A stretch of DNA of 9,015 nucleotides, from assembly GCA_045648605.1 (NCBI GenBank), contig JAZROG010000084.1, positions 1 through 9,015 of the forward strand. The letters are read 5' to 3'. Source of the DNA: SIG710 sp045648605. Its GTDB lineage: Bacteria; Bacillota; Clostridia; Oscillospirales; CAG-272. Every line of letters starts with the position of its first letter. Positions within the stretch are counted from its first letter, which is position 1. A program made the translations under genes and the position numbers. Shown piece by piece: positions 6,316-9,015 of this stretch. The notes under the pieces were generated by a model that was not told the DNA's origin, ran no database searches, and was given only the letters and a program-made list of their open reading frames with translations.

Positions 6316-7840
6316 ATTCCGCACCTCCATCCTCGGGCGCGACCATGAAGAAGGTCGGCATATATCTCGGAGTTGTAAAGGCTTTGTACTTATTTACAAG
6401 TCCCTTTTTCTGATATTGGTCAAGAGAATCATAGTCATAATCGTATTTTTCATAATAATTCTCATAATACATCATTGCGGAAGAGCCACCGTCAAGCATC
6501 GCCGCTGAGACCGCTCCATGCTCCACCATAATGTCAATAACATCATTATGAGTTGCCCCAAGGGAGCTTGCACTTCTGCCATCGGTAACGAGCATGATGA
6601 CAGTACCGTCCGCTCTCTGACCGATTGCGGTTCTCTGTGCAGTTCCGTTATTACCTTCGGCATAATAGAAGGTGACGCTTTCACCATCCGATGAAATAAG
6701 TACATTTCCCGTCTGGAAGGACACTGCATCGCGGATACCAAGAGCCTCCGCCTCTGCCTTTGTCATGCCCTCTCTGACGATAAGCTTGTTATTCTCGTCA
6801 AAACCGATAAATGTTCGCTTTGTACCGTCATTCCAAACACACTTGCCGCCGGAAAATGTAAGTCCGATGGGATGTGAACCCGTTCCGATTCCGCCGCTAT
6901 CGGGAAATTCACCGCCGTTTATTGCAGCAAGGACACCATATGATGAGGATGCTTCAAAAATATTTTTTCCCTTTTGGCTCTCGGAAAAATTATCACTTGA
7001 TGTTCCGACAAAAACTCTTGCAGGGTCATTTACAAGAAGCATATATGCAGTATATGTTGATCCCTTTAAGGTTTTGAAGATCATTCCATCCTTTGAATTT
7101 GCCCATTCGTCTTCTTCCGTCTCATCGCCCGTTTGTTCGCGTGATGTGTGATAATCCTCAAGCGAAATAACATCCTTTTCAACCCTTTCGCTTCCCGCCA
7201 TTATCTCGTCGATGGTATCCCCATCAAGGAACAGCGCAGGGACCCATTTGGTTGCGCTTGCCTGCTTTGCAGAAAGCACCAGCAAATTTCTTACTGTCTC
7301 GCTTGGCCCCTTTGCGATAACGAAGCAAAAGCTATAAAGAGCGATAATGGCAAAAAGCAGCATGGATGCAAGCACAATGGCAATTCTGCCCGCAATTTTA
7401 CCACCGCTGAGCCTCTCGCTCTTCGGCTTTCTGCGCTTGTACCCCTCGTAATCATAATAATCGCTTTCGCTGAAGCCTATAACCCTATCGCGCTTTTTTT
7501 CTGCGCTCTTTGTTTTGGCTTTTGGCGCGGCCTTTTCCTTAATTTCAACCTTTTCAGGCTCGTCTACTGTAATCGGCTGAGGTTTTTTTGGCGCTTCCGC
7601 GTGCATTATGGGAAAATCTATATTCAGTTTTTGCTTTGATTTATCATTTACCTCACTTCGCAGATCCTTCTTCGCCTTGCTCTCCTTTTTTTCTTCAGGA
7701 GGCTCGCTATTATTCTGCATTGCGGAAAAATCGATCGGTCGCACAGGTGCGCTCGCCTTTGGCGGAGGCGGCATTATGAGGGGCGATGATTTTCGCTTTA
7801 CAGCCAAGTCTTCCTCATTAACAATATCCTTTTCTTCCAT
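6305..7840 (-). CDS. Membrane-anchored phosphodiester glycosidase (NAGPA domain)
   Basis: 511 residues in three parts. A long cytoplasmic tail (1-145) is rich in Lys, Glu and Pro and probably disordered. One membrane segment (about 150-176) follows. The exterior region begins with a linker bearing GPSETVRNLLVLSA (178-191), leading to the NAGPA domain (about 258-500). Family motifs are AAINGGEF (305-312), TAIGQRADG (404-412) with VTDGR (418-422), and MLDGGSSAMM (448-457). The human namesake removes GlcNAc from a phosphodiester in mannose-6-phosphate tagging. Bacterial members are thought to cleave sugar-phosphate diesters such as those in wall polymers, but the substrate here is inferred only. 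A Tyr/Asp-rich stretch (YENYYEKYDYDYDS, 459-472) follows the DGGSS motif. The ATG at 7840 has only a distant AAGGG (12 bases), so the start is a little uncertain. It lies 20 bases after the glycosyltransferase stop. Confidence 0.88.
   Translation of the reverse strand: MEEKDIVNEEDLAVKRKSSPLIMPPPPKASAPVRPIDFSAMQNNSEPPEEKKESKAKKDLRSEVNDKSKQKLNIDFPIMHAEAPKKPQPITVDEPEKVEIKEKAAPKAKTKSAEKKRDRVIGFSESDYYDYEGYKRRKPKSERLSGGKIAGRIAIVLASMLLFAIIALYSFCFVIAKGPSETVRNLLVLSAKQASATKWVPALFLDGDTIDEIMAGSERVEKDVISLEDYHTSREQTGDETEEDEWANSKDGMIFKTLKGSTYTAYMLLVNDPARVFVGTSSDNFSESQKGKNIFEASSSYGVLAAINGGEFPDSGGIGTGSHPIGLTFSGGKCVWNDGTKRTFIGFDENNKLIVREGMTKAEAEALGIRDAVSFQTGNVLISSDGESVTFYYAEGNNGTAQRTAIGQRADGTVIMLVTDGRSASSLGATHNDVIDIMVEHGAVSAAMLDGGSSAMMYYENYYEKYDYDYDSLDQYQKKGLVNKYKAFTTPRYMPTFFMVAPEDGGAEYAE
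6324..6328 (-). promoter_or_regulatory. Ribosome binding site deciding the start of the 363-residue membrane protein
   Basis: GGAGG lies eight bases before the ATG at 6315 and inside the last codons of the upstream glycosidase. It overlaps the alternative in-frame ATG at 6330, which argues against that upstream start. Confidence 0.8.
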
Positions 7841-7860
7841 GTTATATAATTACCCTTATC

Positions 7861-8937
7861 TTATTTCTTTTTTGATGAAAATACCCATTCTCTTTGAATT
7901 CTGAAGGAAAGCATAAAAAGAATAAATTCAACTGCCACTTTAATTGCGGTGGTCACAGCTGAAGCAGACACACCCGAAAGTGACCCGCCAATACTATCAA
8001 CAATAAGCTTAACCCCAAAATTTGATATAAGAAGCATGGGAACAGCCAATATATAATATCTTATCAGAGTTGTTTTTATATCACCCGTATTTTTGAAAAC
8101 CGTCTTTTTATTTACAATGAAATTTGTTGCAGATGAGATAGCTCTTGCAATTATGTAGCAAAGAAGCTGCATTCCCTCTCCAAGCAAAAGATGGCAAATA
8201 AAGAAGATAAGATTATCAAGAACGGCAGCAATGGCAGAGCTTAAAACGAACTTCAAAATAAGAGAATAAATCTTTATGGAATCCACTATAGGTCTGAAAT
8301 GAGAAGTCTTGTTCTCTTCAATATAAACCGTTTGTATCTTCTGCTCCACAAAATTTATTCCTCGCTCCTTCAGCTCAAGAAGCATATTTGTCTCATATTC
8401 AAATCGCTCTCCGCCGATCTCGCACATATGGTGCAAAATTTCTCTCGGAAAAGCGCGCAGACCCGTTTGTGTATCGGACAGCTTGATTCCCATGGCAAGT
8501 CTGAAAACAAGCGATGTGGTCTTATTGCCAAATCTGGAGCGAAGCGGAATGTTGGGGAGGGAAAAATCTCGCACACCAAGGACAAGATTTCCCGTTTCAA
8601 GCATTTTTTCGCAGCAGGCAAGAACATCACTTGGCAAATGCTGATTGTCACCGTCAACCGCAACAACGCCCGCTCTCCCCTCTCTGTTTTTAAGGAAATA
8701 TTCAAAAGCTGTTTTCAGTGCAGCGCCCTTTCCTCGGTTTTGAGGATGGGTAAGCACAGTACAAGACGGATGCTCACCTACATCCGGAAAATTACATAAA
8801 TTTTCCGCTCGGCTGCCGTCGTTTACAACGATTATATCGTCAAAGCCATGCTCCTCAAGACCTTTTACCACCTTCATCAGCTTTTCATCGGGATTGAGAG
8901 ACGGAATTATTACGGTTATTCTTTTTTCTGCATTCAT
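7861..8937 (-). CDS. GT2 polyprenyl-phosphate glycosyltransferase fused to a GtrA-like membrane domain
   Basis: 358 residues. Residues 7-170 are a DPM1-like family 2 glycosyltransferase: VVNDGS (37-42), RGKGAALKTAF (68-78), the metal/nucleotide-binding DGD (95-97) and SDTQTGLRAFP (154-164). Such enzymes move a sugar from UDP- or GDP-sugar to undecaprenyl phosphate on the inner membrane face. Residues 227-355 are a GtrA domain with about four membrane segments and its typical NFIVNKKTVF (272-281) and FRIQREWVF (345-353) signatures. GtrA proteins are implicated in flipping the lipid-linked sugar outward. In other systems these are often two proteins (for example CsbB and a GtrA), completed by a multi-spanning exterior transferase; none is in this window. 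The ATG at 8937 is preferred over 8946 because AAGGA lies eight bases before it, whereas the upstream ATG abuts that site. The sugar transferred cannot be told. Confidence 0.93.
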   Translation of the reverse strand: MNAEKRITVIIPSLNPDEKLMKVVKGLEEHGFDDIIVVNDGSRAENLCNFPDVGEHPSCTVLTHPQNRGKGAALKTAFEYFLKNREGRAGVVAVDGDNQHLPSDVLACCEKMLETGNLVLGVRDFSLPNIPLRSRFGNKTTSLVFRLAMGIKLSDTQTGLRAFPREILHHMCEIGGERFEYETNMLLELKERGINFVEQKIQTVYIEENKTSHFRPIVDSIKIYSLILKFVLSSAIAAVLDNLIFFICHLLLGEGMQLLCYIIARAISSATNFIVNKKTVFKNTGDIKTTLIRYYILAVPMLLISNFGVKLIVDSIGGSLSGVSASAVTTAIKVAVEFILFMLSFRIQREWVFSSKKK

Positions 8938-8945
8938 GGTGAGCA

Positions 8946-8950
8946 TCCTT
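8946..8950 (-). promoter_or_regulatory. Ribosome binding site deciding the glycosyltransferase start
   Basis: AAGGA (within AGAAAGGA, 8953-8946) is eight bases before the ATG at 8937. The in-frame ATG at 8946 uses the last base of this site as its first base, too close for initiation there. Confidence 0.75.
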
Positions 8951-8958
8951 TCTGTTTT

Positions 8959-9015
8959 TTATTCAAATGGCTCAAGCCTTTTGGCAAGCCCCGTATATCT
9001 CATTGACTGTCGGTT
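8959..9015 (-). CDS. C-terminal end of an upstream gene (partial, cut by the window edge)
   Basis: Reading from the right edge in the frame that starts at base 9015 gives 18 codons (NRQSMRYTGLAKRLEPFE) and then TAA at 8961-8959. It is placed 21 bases before the glycosyltransferase ATG, a typical spacing within an operon, and no terminator or promoter is visible between them. The fragment is too short to name. If real, the envelope operon begins outside this window. Confidence 0.5.
   Translation of the reverse strand, partial: NRQSMRYTGLAKRLEPFE

Noticed and set aside
7148..7639. Open plus-strand frame of 163 codons opposite the glycosidase N-terminal half.
   Set aside because: Its Phe/Arg/Leu-rich composition mirrors the Lys/Glu-rich tail read in reverse; the minus-strand gene explains the region.
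7841..7860. TATAAC-like -10 element in the gap before the glycosidase gene.
   Set aside because: AT-rich spacer without a paired -35 at a suitable distance; read-through from the preceding gene is sufficient.

Overview
The window reads as a piece of chromosome from a Gram-positive, low-to-moderate GC anaerobe of the Clostridia, most likely a gut lineage. This is inferred from three things: strong AGGAG-type ribosome binding sites, a lipoprotein signal and envelope gene set typical of Firmicutes, and a dispersed-type palindromic repeat of a kind I associate with gut Clostridia. Every gene I can support lies on the minus strand, so transcription runs from the right end (9015) to the left end (1).

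Right to left, 9015-3457 holds a tight run of cell-envelope genes. It begins with the last 18 codons of an unidentified upstream gene. Next come a polyprenyl-phosphate glycosyltransferase fused to a GtrA-type membrane domain, a membrane-anchored phosphodiester glycosidase (NAGPA family), a single-pass membrane protein of unknown function with a possible NTF2-like end, a PAP2 lipid phosphatase, and a CapA-family lipoprotein. Gaps are 20 bases or fewer, or the genes overlap, and no terminator interrupts the run, so it looks like one operon. A strong intrinsic terminator (stem 3427-3452) closes it. All five complete products are predicted to sit in or outside the membrane. Together they suggest a pathway that loads a sugar on undecaprenyl phosphate, moves it across the membrane, trims phosphodiester-linked sugars and recycles the lipid carrier. 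The polymer acted on cannot be read from the sequence.

At 3456-3312 lies a compact regulatory region. It has a perfect-consensus sigma-A promoter (TTGACA, 17 bases, TATAAT), repeated TTTTTGCAATATA boxes and a candidate catabolite-repression site. It drives a complete cytoplasmic GH2 beta-galactosidase of 1027 residues (228-3311), which ends in its own terminator (187-221). No transporter or regulator for it is in view.

The left end (1-227) has no gene. It carries a 173-base imperfect palindrome (7-179) with nested hairpins, best read as a MITE-like or REP-like dispersed element, and then the beta-galactosidase terminator.
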